Assembly (NCBI RefSeq): GCF_022458865.1
Contig: NZ_JAJNMU010000004.1
Coordinates: 310,001-374,000 of the forward strand
Direction: 5' to 3'
Source: Paenibacillus periandrae
GTDB taxonomy: Bacteria > Bacillota > Bacilli > Paenibacillales > NBRC-103111
Length of the DNA stretch: 64,000 nt
A program made the position numbers and the translations under genes. A model generated the notes under the pieces. It was not told the origin of the DNA and did not search any database. It worked only from the letters and a program-made list of their open reading frames with translations. The stretch's first letter is position 1. Each line of letters starts with the position of its first letter. This document shows positions 53,027 through 62,417 of the stretch, piece by piece.

Positions 53027-55534
53027 ATGGCAGCATCATCAATACCCCATTCATACAAAAAGGACAGGGAACGAGGAAACAAGAGCTTTAAGGAAAGATC
53101 TCTGCTGTATTGGCTTTCGCTTGCATTAATTATCGTATTTTTGTTCGTATGGTTGTTTCAAACCGGGCTTTTTTACGGCTACACCGTACAATACGAATAC
53201 GCATTGAATTCTGCGTTAATTTGGGCTGGGATCATGCTGTTTGTACTCAGCATTTATCAAGCTTACCATTGGAAATTAACGGATGTCAGTGATGTGCTCG
53301 GGCTATGGATATGGACAATACCCGCTGCTTACATTCTCGCATCCTTCCATGCTGTTTCAAGCCACTATGCCTCCAGTATGATTATGTTAAATGTGATGTA
53401 TAGTATCTTTTTTGTATTAGCCGCAGCTTTTGCCAAGGACAAGCTCGGCGCACGAATTATTCAAAACGGTATCGTATTAGCTGGTTACGTCGCTGTCATT
53501 TATTGTTTTATGAATATGTTTGGCAATGCCTATTTTAGGGATGCGGTGATGCTATCCGATCAAGGACTGAGGTTAACTTCGGTTTTTCAATATGCCAATG
53601 CGTATGCCGCTTATTTGCTGGCCATTCTACTATCTGCTTTGTGGCTGTTAATGAATGAACGCAAATGGTATATGGTCTCGATCCACGCGGTTATGATAGT
53701 GCCGCTGCTTGTGTCGTTCCTTCTCACACTTTCCAGAGGTGGATTAGTCGTATTGCCTCTGATTGCGCTGGCTATTTTACCTTTTTTCAGATTCATACAG
53801 CAGATTTGTTTTTTTGTGTATGCGATAATTGGAGCCATCGGCGCGCTGCTGATTCTTGAGCCGATAAGAAGTCTTACGACCCGTATCTTTCAGCAAGTAA
53901 CAGCGGGTGACCCCCTTCAACCTGCTCTACTCAGCCTGTTTGATTCTGAGTCGTTAAAGGGCTGGCTGATTGTAGGCTCCGTATCGATACTAGCGGGACT
54001 GGTCATTACGGTTATTCAACGATACGCGGTGCCGAAGCTGGAGCAGCGAACGCTTGCGATTAACAAATATCGGTTAGCCAATCTGTTTATTCCGATCATT
54101 CTGATTGTAGCGGGCTTGTTCGGGGCTATACTGCTGTCGGGAAACAATTTTGTTTCCAGGCTCCTGCCCGTAGAATTACAGACTCGACTGCAGTCGATTA
54201 ATTTCCAGCAGCATAGTGTTCTAGAACGTTTGACCATGTATAAGGATTCTATGAAATTGGTAGGTGATTACCCCATTACTGGAGCCGGGGGTGGCGCATG
54301 GACGATTTTATATCAGCAGTATCAAAACAATCCTTATATCGTTAAACAAGTCCATAACTTTTTCCTGCAATATGGGGTTGAAACCGGCTTGATTGGAATA
54401 CTGCTACTGTCTGTTCTGCTCATTACTATTTATTATTTGTATATCAGGCAGTACTTCAAGCAAAACATCGAAGATCGGGGCGGCTATCAGGTTTTCTATA
54501 TCGTTTCCGTATCGATTTTGATCCATAGCCTACTTGATTTTGAAATGAGCTATGCTTATCTGGCTTCGGTTGTGTTCCTTTCTCTGGGTGGTTTGGCTGC
54601 AAGCTTGCGGTTCATCCCCTCATTAATCAAGGAAAAAGCTCTGTTCGGTCGCATAAATGAAGGCAAAGCACGCTGGATATACCCGTTCTTGATCGGTGTT
54701 GTCTCGATTGTTGTCATGGTATCCGGACTTAAAGAGTTAAATGGTAATCGGCAGTACATGGCGACACTAGAAAAGCTGCAGAGCAGCGAACAGGTTCGTT
54801 TTGAAGATGTGATGAAACCGATGAATGCTGCCTTGGCCGCGACACCTGCTCATCCAGATTATGTGAATCTAAAGCTAAGCCTGCTGTATCAAGCTTACAA
54901 TCAAACTAAAAATGCTAGCCTGAACGAAGAGGCCAAAACCTATTTGGAGCTGTTGAAGCAGAAGGAGCCCTATAATAAAGAAAGCCTTGAGACTGAGTAT
55001 AACCAGTACATTACGGAAGGGAAATTAAACGAGGCTTTAGCCGTGACAGAGAGAAACCTGCGTAATAATAGCTGGGGTATTAATATTCGACAAGGCGGAC
55101 AGAACTGGTATGAACGTGCGATTGGTCTTTATGCTGAGCTGGGTGACCGTGCGAGAACGGATAGCAACAAGGAATTGAATGTCAAGCTATGGAATCAAGC
55201 TGTTGAGACTTACCAGCAGGTGCTGACCCGTAAGGAGTCTTTAAAAAGCCTTCCCAAAGGACAGATGCAAGGGGAGCCATTTGATGTTACTCCCGGCATT
55301 TCATTAGCGATAGGGAAAATTTACGCGGAACGGCAGGATTACAAAGGCGCGGCAGATGTACTGCGACTGAATGCCGGCCTTCAATCGGATGCGCCCATTT
55401 CACGTATGATCGTGAGATGGTACTTGGCAGCCTTGCAAAAATTAGGGCAAAATGATCAACAAATCTATGATTCCTTTACCACTAAGTTCCCGGAGGAAAA
55501 AGCGGAAATTGCCAAGCTGGCAGCTTCGATATGA
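53027..55534 (+). CDS. O-antigen ligase-like (Wzy_C) membrane protein with TPR-like C-terminal region
   Basis: Polytopic membrane protein of 835 residues: about ten to twelve helices in residues 25-565 and a soluble C-terminal part (about 580-835) rich in helical, TPR-like repeats. The Wzy_C-type segment includes HSVLERLTMYKDSMKLVG and GDYPITGAGGGAW followed by VKQVHNFFLQYGVETG at about residues 400-455; the conserved His in the VHN segment is expected at the active site. Proteins of this kind ligate or polymerise glycans on the outer membrane face; in a Gram-positive host they may act in exopolysaccharide or wall glycan assembly. AGAGG precedes the ATG. It is isolated: no glycosyltransferase or polysaccharide genes adjoin. 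Confidence 0.78.
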   Translation: MAASSIPHSYKKDRERGNKSFKERSLLYWLSLALIIVFLFVWLFQTGLFYGYTVQYEYALNSALIWAGIMLFVLSIYQAYHWKLTDVSDVLGLWIWTIPAAYILASFHAVSSHYASSMIMLNVMYSIFFVLAAAFAKDKLGARIIQNGIVLAGYVAVIYCFMNMFGNAYFRDAVMLSDQGLRLTSVFQYANAYAAYLLAILLSALWLLMNERKWYMVSIHAVMIVPLLVSFLLTLSRGGLVVLPLIALAILPFFRFIQQICFFVYAIIGAIGALLILEPIRSLTTRIFQQVTAGDPLQPALLSLFDSESLKGWLIVGSVSILAGLVITVIQRYAVPKLEQRTLAINKYRLANLFIPIILIVAGLFGAILLSGNNFVSRLLPVELQTRLQSINFQQHSVLERLTMYKDSMKLVGDYPITGAGGGAWTILYQQYQNNPYIVKQVHNFFLQYGVETGLIGILLLSVLLITIYYLYIRQYFKQNIEDRGGYQVFYIVSVSILIHSLLDFEMSYAYLASVVFLSLGGLAASLRFIPSLIKEKALFGRINEGKARWIYPFLIGVVSIVVMVSGLKELNGNRQYMATLEKLQSSEQVRFEDVMKPMNAALAATPAHPDYVNLKLSLLYQAYNQTKNASLNEEAKTYLELLKQKEPYNKESLETEYNQYITEGKLNEALAVTERNLRNNSWGINIRQGGQNWYERAIGLYAELGDRARTDSNKELNVKLWNQAVETYQQVLTRKESLKSLPKGQMQGEPFDVTPGISLAIGKIYAERQDYKGAADVLRLNAGLQSDAPISRMIVRWYLAALQKLGQNDQQIYDSFTTKFPEEKAEIAKLAASI

Positions 55535-55562
55535 TGGAAAATGGAATGTCCTTTTTAACGGA

Positions 55563-55601
55563 GTCCCCCAGTCGCCACAGAGGCAGCTGGAGGATTTTTT
55601 T
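55563..55601 (+). terminator. Terminator after the O-antigen-ligase-like gene
   Basis: Imperfect stem in which TCCCCCAG...GCC pairs with GGCAGCTGGAGGA, followed by seven T residues (55595-55601). It lies about 30 bp past the stop at 55534. Confidence 0.6.
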
Positions 55602-55646
55602 CCGTATGCTATCAACAAGATAGTTTATCCATAATTTTACAAATAA

Positions 55647-55805
55647 TTAATGTACACTTCCCCCAGAAACCAGAGGCACATTGCCAAGCGCCCAGCTAAT
55701 CATAAAATAAATAAAAGGGCCGAACGTAATCACACCCATCAGGAAAATAACAAGGCCAAGTCCGCTAAATTGGTTTTTCGGTTCTGTATTTTTCATTAAC
55801 TCCAT
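55647..55805 (-). CDS. Small single-span membrane protein, unknown function
   Basis: A 52-codon gene on the minus strand, too short for most automatic callers. The peptide has a charged N-terminus (MELMKNTEPKNQ), a hydrophobic stretch of about 27 residues from FSGLGLVIFLMGVITFG through IYFMISWALG, and a short tail ending SGGSVH. AGGTGGGGG lies about eight bases before the ATG. It stands alone between the plus-strand ligase-like gene and the MFS exporter gene, with about 140 bp on the promoter side. I do not recognise the family; its shape fits small subunits of membrane complexes or small regulatory proteins. Clean frame, ribosome site and amphipathic layout support it being real. Confidence 0.6.
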   Translation of the reverse strand: MELMKNTEPKNQFSGLGLVIFLMGVITFGPFIYFMISWALGNVPLVSGGSVH

Positions 55806-55946
55806 AAATCATACCCCCACCTATTCGTTATTAACTTTAGCTGCTTATAGAACTGATTATAAGTTGTTAGGTTAAGAACGTAAGTGATATAAATCATAGA
55901 GAATTAATAAAAACACTGGTAATGAAATGTTTCGAGAAACGTCTTG

Positions 55947-57131
55947 TCAATGTCTATTCAAGCGACGCCCGATTACGTATACAACTCCAGCAGCGACAAG
56001 CAGCAGGCTGGCACATACGCTATACATCAACGAATATGACCAATGGTCAGCAATCGGTCCCATTGCCATATTGCCGAGCACGGCGCCAAGGTCTGATACC
56101 GCAATAAATATACCAATAAGCGTATTGCGGGAAGCCGCTGGCAGCACAAAGGTTAAATACGTCATTAACGTTGGATACAGCAGTGCCATGCCAAGTCCGT
56201 TTAATACAGCCGACGCATACATAAGGGCTGCTCCATAATGTATAGACATGGCTAATAGCTGAATGCCTACGGTTAAGCACAGCAGCAGGCTGATAACTAA
56301 AGGGGCATGCCATTTCCCTTCTGAAGGTACTTTTTTGCGAAGAGCAAATCTGGATAATACGATGACGCCCGCCTGAACCATGAGATAGAGGCCGGCATTG
56401 CCGACTCCGCTTTGTTGTGTATACAGCACAATGAACGTTACAACAGCGCCAAAGCCTGCGGAAGCAATGAGCATAGCCATACTGCATACGAGAAAGGCGC
56501 GATTGCTCCATAATTGGCTGAGCTGGGCCATCATGGAGCTTTTTGGCTTCCCGTCATCGTTACTGATCATACGGGACGGAAGTGGCGAATGGTATCCTAT
56601 AACGCTGGATGCAAGGCCAACTATGAGCATGGCAGAAGCGAACGCCTTCATCCCGCCCCAATCCCACAAATATAAAGCGACCATGGGTCCGATTACGGTA
56701 GGCAGCATGCCTGCTAACAAATACAGTGAGATGCCTTGCGAACGCTCTTTTTCGGGTAACGTGTCGACAAGGCCCATTTGCAAGGCTAAGGAGAAAAAAG
56801 CTGTCGTAATGCCTTGCAGAGCACGAAGAACAAAGTACCATTCCAGACCGGATTGTGTATAAAGAGCCAAAATAACGAAGTTTGCCATTAATAAAATACG
56901 CAGCACGAATAGTGGGCCAAAGCGGTAGACAACGTTGCCCGCCCATGGGCGGAACAGCATGCTGGTCATCATATAAGCGCCCATCATGATACCAATTTCG
57001 GTATTGCTTGCCCCTTCGGCTTCACCACGCAGCGGAACAACAATATTGATAATGGGATTTGCACTGAAAAACAAAAACGTAATGACATAAAGTCTAATAA
57101 AAGGTGAGGATACGGACAGATTTGTGCTCAT
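55947..57131 (-). CDS. cntE: MFS exporter, CntE-like (opine metallophore export)
   Basis: Twelve-helix major facilitator of 394 residues, with the loop-2 motif RPWAGNVVYRFGP near residue 55. It follows the ATPase genes in the same order as cntE after cntF in Staphylococcus aureus, where CntE exports staphylopine. I use the ATG at 57131; the longer frame start at 57206 gives extra residues with no ribosome site, whereas AAAGGAG lies 13 bases before 57131, rather far. A terminator-like hairpin (57185-57240) separates it from the ATPase genes and may lower its expression. Assignment by context and general resemblance; a siderophore or drug exporter is the alternative. Confidence 0.62.
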   Translation of the reverse strand: MSTNLSVSSPFIRLYVITFLFFSANPIINIVVPLRGEAEGASNTEIGIMMGAYMMTSMLFRPWAGNVVYRFGPLFVLRILLMANFVILALYTQSGLEWYFVLRALQGITTAFFSLALQMGLVDTLPEKERSQGISLYLLAGMLPTVIGPMVALYLWDWGGMKAFASAMLIVGLASSVIGYHSPLPSRMISNDDGKPKSSMMAQLSQLWSNRAFLVCSMAMLIASAGFGAVVTFIVLYTQQSGVGNAGLYLMVQAGVIVLSRFALRKKVPSEGKWHAPLVISLLLCLTVGIQLLAMSIHYGAALMYASAVLNGLGMALLYPTLMTYLTFVLPAASRNTLIGIFIAVSDLGAVLGNMAMGPIADHWSYSLMYSVCASLLLVAAGVVYVIGRRLNRH

Positions 57132-57184
57132 AGTGGTAAACTTACTCCTTTCAAGTACGGCACAGTGGCCAGAGGCCATCACGT

Positions 57185-57240
57185 AAAAAAGTGTGTTGGC
57201 TGCCACGTTGAATCGCCTCGTGGTTATGCCTCACACACTT
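57185..57240 (-). terminator. Hairpin between ATPase and MFS genes (attenuator)
   Basis: Outer arms AAGTGTGT (57189-57196) and ACACACTT (57233-57240) and an inner CCACG/CGTGG stem, followed on the minus strand by a T-run (57185-57188). The stem begins within the stop codon of the ATPase gene. It should reduce read-through into the exporter gene. Confidence 0.65.
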
Positions 57241-58060
57241 AAGTAGTTTGCTGAACGTTTCTTACTTTCCGATTTCCCGGATGGTCGGCTAGAACAGATT
57301 GCAGCAGACTTTGTACAGCAGGATGTGGCGAAGTGAAGATTTGTTCCTTTTCCGCAAACATTTCAACCAGTTCACCTTGGTCTAACACGGCTAACCGATC
57401 TGACAGAACATAGGCAGCTTCCAAATTATGTGTAATAAATAAGTAAGAAAGCCCAAATGAGCGTTTTAAATCGTTCAATAAATCCAAAATTTGGGTTTGG
57501 GTAACCATATCGAGGCTGCTTACCGATTCATCCAGTACAATTAGCTTCGGCTTTAAGGCAATCGCTCTGGAGATATTAATTCTTTGCAGCTGTCCACCGC
57601 TGAATTGATTCGGATATTTGGTCATATCCTCCGCCTTTAAGCCGACCATCTCCAACAGCTCACCAATTGCATGCTTTTGTTTGCTCGGTGACCTGATTTC
57701 GTAGTTATCCAGCGGCTCTCCAATGATCTGTTCTACGGTCATTCGTGGATTTACCGAGGAATAACAATCCTGAAACACGACTTGCAAATCCCTTCTGGCC
57801 TGCTTTCGATCAGAAGCACTCATGTTGTAAAGATCTTTTCCTTGAAAAATAATTTGGCCATGCGATGGCTTCTCTAAGCCCAAAATAACTTTGCCAAGCG
57901 TACTTTTCCCTGCGCCGCTGCTTCCAAGCAGACCGAGACAAACACCCTCATCAATCGTTAGAGAGACATTGGAGAGGACGGGAATACCTCGACGCGATAA
58001 GCCGAACAGTCCGGATTTTCCATAAGCAAGGGTGATTTCTTTTACTTGCAGCAAGCTCAT
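57239..58060 (-). CDS. cntF: ABC transporter ATP-binding protein, OppF/CntF-like
   Basis: Cytosolic ATPase of 273 residues for a metal or metallophore importer. Walker A GLLGSSGAGKST near residue 40, signature FSGGQLQRI near residue 150, Walker B KLIVLDESVSSLD near residue 170. The start at 58060 has a weak GGGG site. It is 35 bp after the OppD/CntD-like gene. The protein lacks the C-terminal oligopeptide extension usual in OppF, consistent with the nickel/metallophore branch. Substrate call rests on the binding protein and gene order. Confidence 0.75.
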   Translation of the reverse strand: MSLLQVKEITLAYGKSGLFGLSRRGIPVLSNVSLTIDEGVCLGLLGSSGAGKSTLGKVILGLEKPSHGQIIFQGKDLYNMSASDRKQARRDLQVVFQDCYSSVNPRMTVEQIIGEPLDNYEIRSPSKQKHAIGELLEMVGLKAEDMTKYPNQFSGGQLQRINISRAIALKPKLIVLDESVSSLDMVTQTQILDLLNDLKRSFGLSYLFITHNLEAAYVLSDRLAVLDQGELVEMFAEKEQIFTSPHPAVQSLLQSVLADHPGNRKVRNVQQTT

Positions 58061-58095
58061 ATGGTTCTACCCCGTTTGCTAAATTACATTTACGA

Positions 58096-58923
58096 TCATG
58101 TCCTCATTGTCAACGAAGCAGGCAGCTTTAGCCTGGCGTTTAACAAAGTTTTTGTATAGTCGTTCTTGGGAGCATCGAACAGTTCAAATACATCGGCTTG
58201 TTCAACGATAGACCCTTGATGCATGACGATAACTTCATCCGCCATCTCCGCAATGACGCCCAAATCATGGGTAATTAATAAAATCGTTGTACCGTATTCC
58301 GATCTCAGCCGTTCAAGCTGCTTTAACACCTGAAGCTGGTTGACCACATCCAAAGCAGTCGTTGGCTCATCGGCGATTACGACGGCAGGCTTCAGACACA
58401 TGGAAAGGGCAATCATGACCCGCTGAAGCATGCCCCCGCTCAGTTGAAAAGGATACAGCTTCATGAGACTTGAAGGATCAGGCAAGTTTACATTTTCCAG
58501 ACAAACAGCTGCCAGCTCGAATGCTTGTTTTTTGCTCATTTTGCAATGCATACGGATAGTTTCTATAAATTGATGGCCAATCGTATACACGGGTGTAAAG
58601 GCATTCATCGGATTTTGCATAATAAAGCCAATCTCTTTGCCTCGAATACGCTGCATCTCTTGCTGGCTCAAGCCGTTCAGCTCACGTCCGTTTAATTGAA
58701 TGCTGCCTTCCCTGATAGCTTGTTGACCTAACAATTGCAGCAAGGAGCTGCAGGTAACGGTTTTGCCGCTGCCGCTTTCTCCGACAAGACCAAGCACCTG
58801 ACCTTGCTTCAAATCAAAATGAATATTGTGAATGAGCGGGAGCAAGCCCTGCTTCGTCTTCATGGTGACGCTCAAACCGCTTACCTGCATCACTTTGCGA
58901 GGCTCTTCCATCGTAGGTCTCAT
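58096..58923 (-). CDS. cntD: ABC transporter ATP-binding protein, OppD/CntD-like
   Basis: ATPase of 275 residues: Walker A GLVGESGSGKTVT near residue 40, signature FQLSGGMLQRVM near residue 150, Walker B AVVIADEPTTALD near residue 168. It partners with the OppF/CntF-like ATPase and the two permeases as the NikD/NikE-type pair. Starts six bp after the permease stop at 58930. OppD proteins usually have a longer C-terminus with an Fe-S-type region, which is missing here, as in NikD. Confidence 0.75.
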   Translation of the reverse strand: MRPTMEEPRKVMQVSGLSVTMKTKQGLLPLIHNIHFDLKQGQVLGLVGESGSGKTVTCSSLLQLLGQQAIREGSIQLNGRELNGLSQQEMQRIRGKEIGFIMQNPMNAFTPVYTIGHQFIETIRMHCKMSKKQAFELAAVCLENVNLPDPSSLMKLYPFQLSGGMLQRVMIALSMCLKPAVVIADEPTTALDVVNQLQVLKQLERLRSEYGTTILLITHDLGVIAEMADEVIVMHQGSIVEQADVFELFDAPKNDYTKTLLNARLKLPASLTMRT

Positions 58924-58929
58924 TCCTGT

Positions 58930-59763
58930 TCAAAAATGTTTTTTTACCCCAAAATGACTGGATAAAGCTTCTCCCAGCAAATTGAAATTAATAACAACAA
59001 GCAAAATAAGCAGTCCTGGATACAGCATTAATTCGGGATGGCTGCGAATAAAGGCTTTGCCTTCATGAATCATGGCTCCCCACTCGGGTGTAGGTGCTTG
59101 AATGCCCAGACCGAGAAAGGATAGAGCAGAAATATCCATAATCGCCCAGCCCATTTCCAGAGTGCCGATGACGATAATGGGTGGCAGTACATTTGGAATT
59201 ATATGTAATCTGATAATCTTCCATGAAGAGGAGCCGCTAATCCGCGCAGCGGTTATAAATTGCCGTTCTCTCAAGCTGACAACGAGTCCGCGAAACATTC
59301 GCGCATAATATACCCATTGCACAAACAGGAGGGCTAGCACGACTTGCATAATTCCAGGACCAAAGATACCAACAATCCCCAATACGAGCACAAGATTTGG
59401 AAAAGCCATAACCCCATCGCAAAACCGCATGACAGCATAATCGATCCAGCCGCCTCTGTAGCCTGCCGCCGTTCCAACGAGAAGCCCCATTCCTAATGAA
59501 GCCATAAAGACCATGGAAACAAGACCCAACGATATTCGGGCCCCAAACAGGAGACGAGATAAATTGTCGCGTCCCAAGTGATCGGTTCCTAATAAATAGT
59601 CGGATGAAGGCGGCTGCAGCTTAAGCTCCAGATTGACCTTAACTGGATCATGCGGCGAGATCCATGGCGCTAGAATCGTAATAAGAAAGCAAAGCAGCAG
59701 TACAGAGGAGCATACCGCAATTGTCTTCCTTCCTTTGAAGGTATTGTGAATGGCTGCAATCAA
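58930..59763 (-). CDS. cntC: ABC transporter permease, NikC/OppC/CntC-like
   Basis: Membrane subunit of 277 residues with about six helices: an N-terminal OppC-type segment ending in ISPHDPVKVNLELKLQPPS, then LLGTDHLGRDNLSRLLFGA near residue 55, the hallmark of NikC/DppC permeases. It starts at TTG 59763, overlapping the preceding permease stop by four bases. With NikB/CntB-like partner it forms the channel for a metal or metal-chelate. Confidence 0.8.
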   Translation of the reverse strand: MIAAIHNTFKGRKTIAVCSSVLLLCFLITILAPWISPHDPVKVNLELKLQPPSSDYLLGTDHLGRDNLSRLLFGARISLGLVSMVFMASLGMGLLVGTAAGYRGGWIDYAVMRFCDGVMAFPNLVLVLGIVGIFGPGIMQVVLALLFVQWVYYARMFRGLVVSLRERQFITAARISGSSSWKIIRLHIIPNVLPPIIVIGTLEMGWAIMDISALSFLGLGIQAPTPEWGAMIHEGKAFIRSHPELMLYPGLLILLVVINFNLLGEALSSHFGVKKHF

Positions 59764-60704
59764 TGAACGCTTCTTCCCTTCAACGAAATTCTCGGGTCCA
59801 TATACATTTGCACCAAGTCAACGAGCAGATTGCTTATAAGGAACAGACAGGCTGCGAGAACTACGTAGCATTGAATAACGGGAATGTCCCGATTAAAAAT
59901 GGCCTCTACGAAATAACGTCCAAATCCGGGCCATGAAAACAGCTGCTCTACGATAATCGTTCCTGTCAGCAATTTGCCTAAATTCATGCCAAGACCGGTA
60001 ATGACGGGAGAAATTGCAATTTTCATAACATGCTTCAAAATAATCGTTTTTTCCTTCATTCCCCTCGTCCGCGCGTACAGCACATAAGATTCCTGCAATT
60101 GCTCCAATATGCTTTCCCGCAGCAGTCGAGTATAGATGGCGATGAGTCCCAAAGACAACGTTAAGGAAGGAAGAACGAGATGCTTCCAAGTGCCGATTCC
60201 ATCTACAGGCAGCCAATCCAGCTGAACAGAGAAGAAGAAAATCAACAAATACCCAAGCCAAAACTGCGGGATCGAGGCGCCGAAATACGAAAGCAATCTG
60301 CTGAAATAGTCCACCCAGCTATTTTTATAAATCGCCGATCCATACCCAAGCAGGACGCTGACCACAATCGTGAAGCACATACTGCTTAGGGCAAGCTGCA
60401 GCGTAGCGGGCAAGCGAAGCCTTACCTCTTGCCAGACAGGTTTACCCGAAAGATACGAGGTGCCAAAATCAAGCTGGGCTATACGTGCTACAGTATGTCC
60501 ATATTGTACTAGCAGCGGCATATCCAGCCCCATCTCATGCCGTTTCTCGGATAGCAGCTCTTCGGTTGGTTTAATATGTGCTGCTGAAAAATAAGCCTCC
60601 GCCGGATCGACCGGCGAAAGATGAATGAGTATAAACGTGATGAGTGTCGCAAAAAGAACCATAGGGATGATTGCCAGAAATCGCTTCCCGATATAGCTGC
60701 TCAT
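59760..60704 (-). CDS. cntB: ABC transporter permease, NikB/OppB/CntB-like
   Basis: Membrane subunit of 314 residues: first helix after MSSYIGKRFLAIIPMVLFA, an N-terminal extracellular segment, and a transmembrane domain from about residue 95 with the permease loop segment SILEQLQESYVLYARTRGM and VEQLFSWPGFGRYFVEAIF. AGGAGG precedes the ATG. It follows the binding-protein gene by 24 bp. NikB and CntB are of the same type; oligopeptide permeases are the alternative. Confidence 0.8.
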   Translation of the reverse strand: MSSYIGKRFLAIIPMVLFATLITFILIHLSPVDPAEAYFSAAHIKPTEELLSEKRHEMGLDMPLLVQYGHTVARIAQLDFGTSYLSGKPVWQEVRLRLPATLQLALSSMCFTIVVSVLLGYGSAIYKNSWVDYFSRLLSYFGASIPQFWLGYLLIFFFSVQLDWLPVDGIGTWKHLVLPSLTLSLGLIAIYTRLLRESILEQLQESYVLYARTRGMKEKTIILKHVMKIAISPVITGLGMNLGKLLTGTIIVEQLFSWPGFGRYFVEAIFNRDIPVIQCYVVLAACLFLISNLLVDLVQMYMDPRISLKGRSVH

Positions 60705-60728
60705 ATAATGGAAGGGACCTCCTGTTCG

Positions 60729-62369
60729 TTACGGTTTGATTGTAATTCCATCAAAGGGATGATCCCAACGGCTTGCCGGAAATTTAAAGTTTTTGATTTT
60801 TTTCTGGTAAACCACCGTTTGTTTAATATAAGAAATAGGCAGGATAACCGACTGCTCATGCAATGTTTTCAAAATAGACGTGTACAGCTCCTGGCGTTTG
60901 GTCTCATCCGTTGAAGCCAGTGCCGCATGAATTTGCTGATCCAGCTCTGCCTTCATCGGGATACGGCTGTGGGCTTCGGAAATGCCGAAGTTCGGCTCGC
61001 TTACAGAATTGATTAACGAGTGCGGATCATAAGGTACACCATAATTGAACCAGAAGTGGATGTCGAATTGGCCCTCTCTCAACCGTTTGGGTATAACGGC
61101 TAACTCAACGCTTGAGAGGTTCAGCTTAACCCCAATTTCTCCCCATTGAGACTGAATGGTTTCTGCCATCGTTTTTTGAATGAGATCGCCCTTATCATAC
61201 ATTAACTCTAATTCCAGCCTTTGTCCGTCCTTTTCCCTTACGGTTTGGCCCGCCTTCAGCTTCCAACCGGCTTCTTCCAGATAGGCCTTAGCTTTATCAA
61301 CATTATAGTTGATCGGCTGGGCGTTGATATTGGAGTAAGGATAGTTTTTGGACAAAATGTTGTCTGCCTTTTCCTCTACATCTCCGGTTATCCCCTTCAC
61401 CATGGCTGCTTTGTTGAAGCCGTGCTGAAGAGCAAGCCGCACCCGGTGGTCTGCCAGCTTTTCATTTAATGTATTTAGCAGCAGGCTTCTTGTACCTACA
61501 GGCTCGGATAATTCGGTTTCATATTTGCCCGAAGCTTTCAATTGCTGGAAGGCATCCATGCTAATGGCCCCTTCGCCAAAAATCAGATCCAGCTCGCCCT
61601 TCTCAAAAGCCAGCACTCGCGTTTCACCGTCAGGTATGATTTTAACGGTTATCTTGTCAATTTTGGGAACATCTCCCCAATAATTCGGATTTCTGGTGAA
61701 TACCGCATACTGATCCTGCTTATAATCGGCAAGCAGCCAAGGTCCAGTACCTATTGGTTTCTTTATGTCTTTGGTAGTGTTCCCATCATCCGGGAATCCA
61801 GCTTCTGCAAGAAAACGGAAAGGCCGCACGATCGCCAAATCCTGCAAGGTCGGATAGTAGGGGTCAGTCAAAGTTATTTTAAACGTATGCTCGTCCACAG
61901 CTTCCGTTTGTTTAAGCACCTTTACTAATCCGACCCAGCTATGAACGCTTTTGTTTACCATGATCGCATCGAAATTCTTTTTTACAAGAAAAGCGTTAAA
62001 GGATGATCCATCTGAGAACTTGACATCTTTGCGAAGCTTGAAGGTGTATTCTTTGCCATCAGCTGAAATGGTCCATGACTCAGCCAAATAGGGCTTAAGC
62101 TGACCGCCCTCTTTATAGCTGACCAGTGGCTCGTACAGCATTGATTGGGCAAATAATTGCGATGGGTAATAAACATGAGGATTCAAGGGTCCTATATCTC
62201 TCAGCCACGCAACGGTGATCGCTTTATTCGTTTGGGCTGTATCGCTTGTTACCATTTCCTTAGTGTCGGTCGAAGCAGCGTTTTGCTGTGTGCATCCTAT
62301 TACCAGCATAAGCAAGGCTAGTAGCATGGCTATCTTAGGGACGAATGTGTTTCCTTTTATTCTGAACAT
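60729..62369 (-). CDS. cntA: NikA/CntA-like substrate-binding lipoprotein (nickel or opine metallophore)
   Basis: Extracellular binding protein of 546 residues with a lipoprotein signal peptide ending in LMLVIGC (C26). The mature part resembles E. coli NikA closely in WLRDIGPLNPHVYYPSQLFA, SMLYEPLVSYKEGG, VRPFRFLAEAGFPDD and GTGPWLLADYKQDQ. NikA/CntA members bind nickel-histidine or metal-staphylopine chelates. The locus order and the following MFS exporter favour the CntA (metallophore) branch over nickel. A Fur-like box (62393-62415) overlaps the start region of the transcript. AAGGGG precedes the ATG at a rather long 11 bases. Confidence 0.75.
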   Translation of the reverse strand: MFRIKGNTFVPKIAMLLALLMLVIGCTQQNAASTDTKEMVTSDTAQTNKAITVAWLRDIGPLNPHVYYPSQLFAQSMLYEPLVSYKEGGQLKPYLAESWTISADGKEYTFKLRKDVKFSDGSSFNAFLVKKNFDAIMVNKSVHSWVGLVKVLKQTEAVDEHTFKITLTDPYYPTLQDLAIVRPFRFLAEAGFPDDGNTTKDIKKPIGTGPWLLADYKQDQYAVFTRNPNYWGDVPKIDKITVKIIPDGETRVLAFEKGELDLIFGEGAISMDAFQQLKASGKYETELSEPVGTRSLLLNTLNEKLADHRVRLALQHGFNKAAMVKGITGDVEEKADNILSKNYPYSNINAQPINYNVDKAKAYLEEAGWKLKAGQTVREKDGQRLELELMYDKGDLIQKTMAETIQSQWGEIGVKLNLSSVELAVIPKRLREGQFDIHFWFNYGVPYDPHSLINSVSEPNFGISEAHSRIPMKAELDQQIHAALASTDETKRQELYTSILKTLHEQSVILPISYIKQTVVYQKKIKNFKFPASRWDHPFDGITIKP

Positions 62370-62392
62370 TTAAGTAGGTACCCCTTTTTATA

Positions 62393-62415
62393 TTGAGAAT
62401 GATTATTATCATCAA
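62393..62415. promoter_or_regulatory. Fur-like box at the cnt-like operon promoter
   Basis: TGAGAATGATTATTA (62394-62408) matches the Gram-positive Fur 7-1-7 consensus TGATAATNATTATCA at 12 of 14 defined positions, and the TTATCATC beyond extends the palindromic look. It overlaps the expected transcription start of the minus-strand operon. Iron (Fur) control is likely; Zur or PerR boxes fit less well. Confidence 0.65.
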
Positions 62416-62417
62416 TA

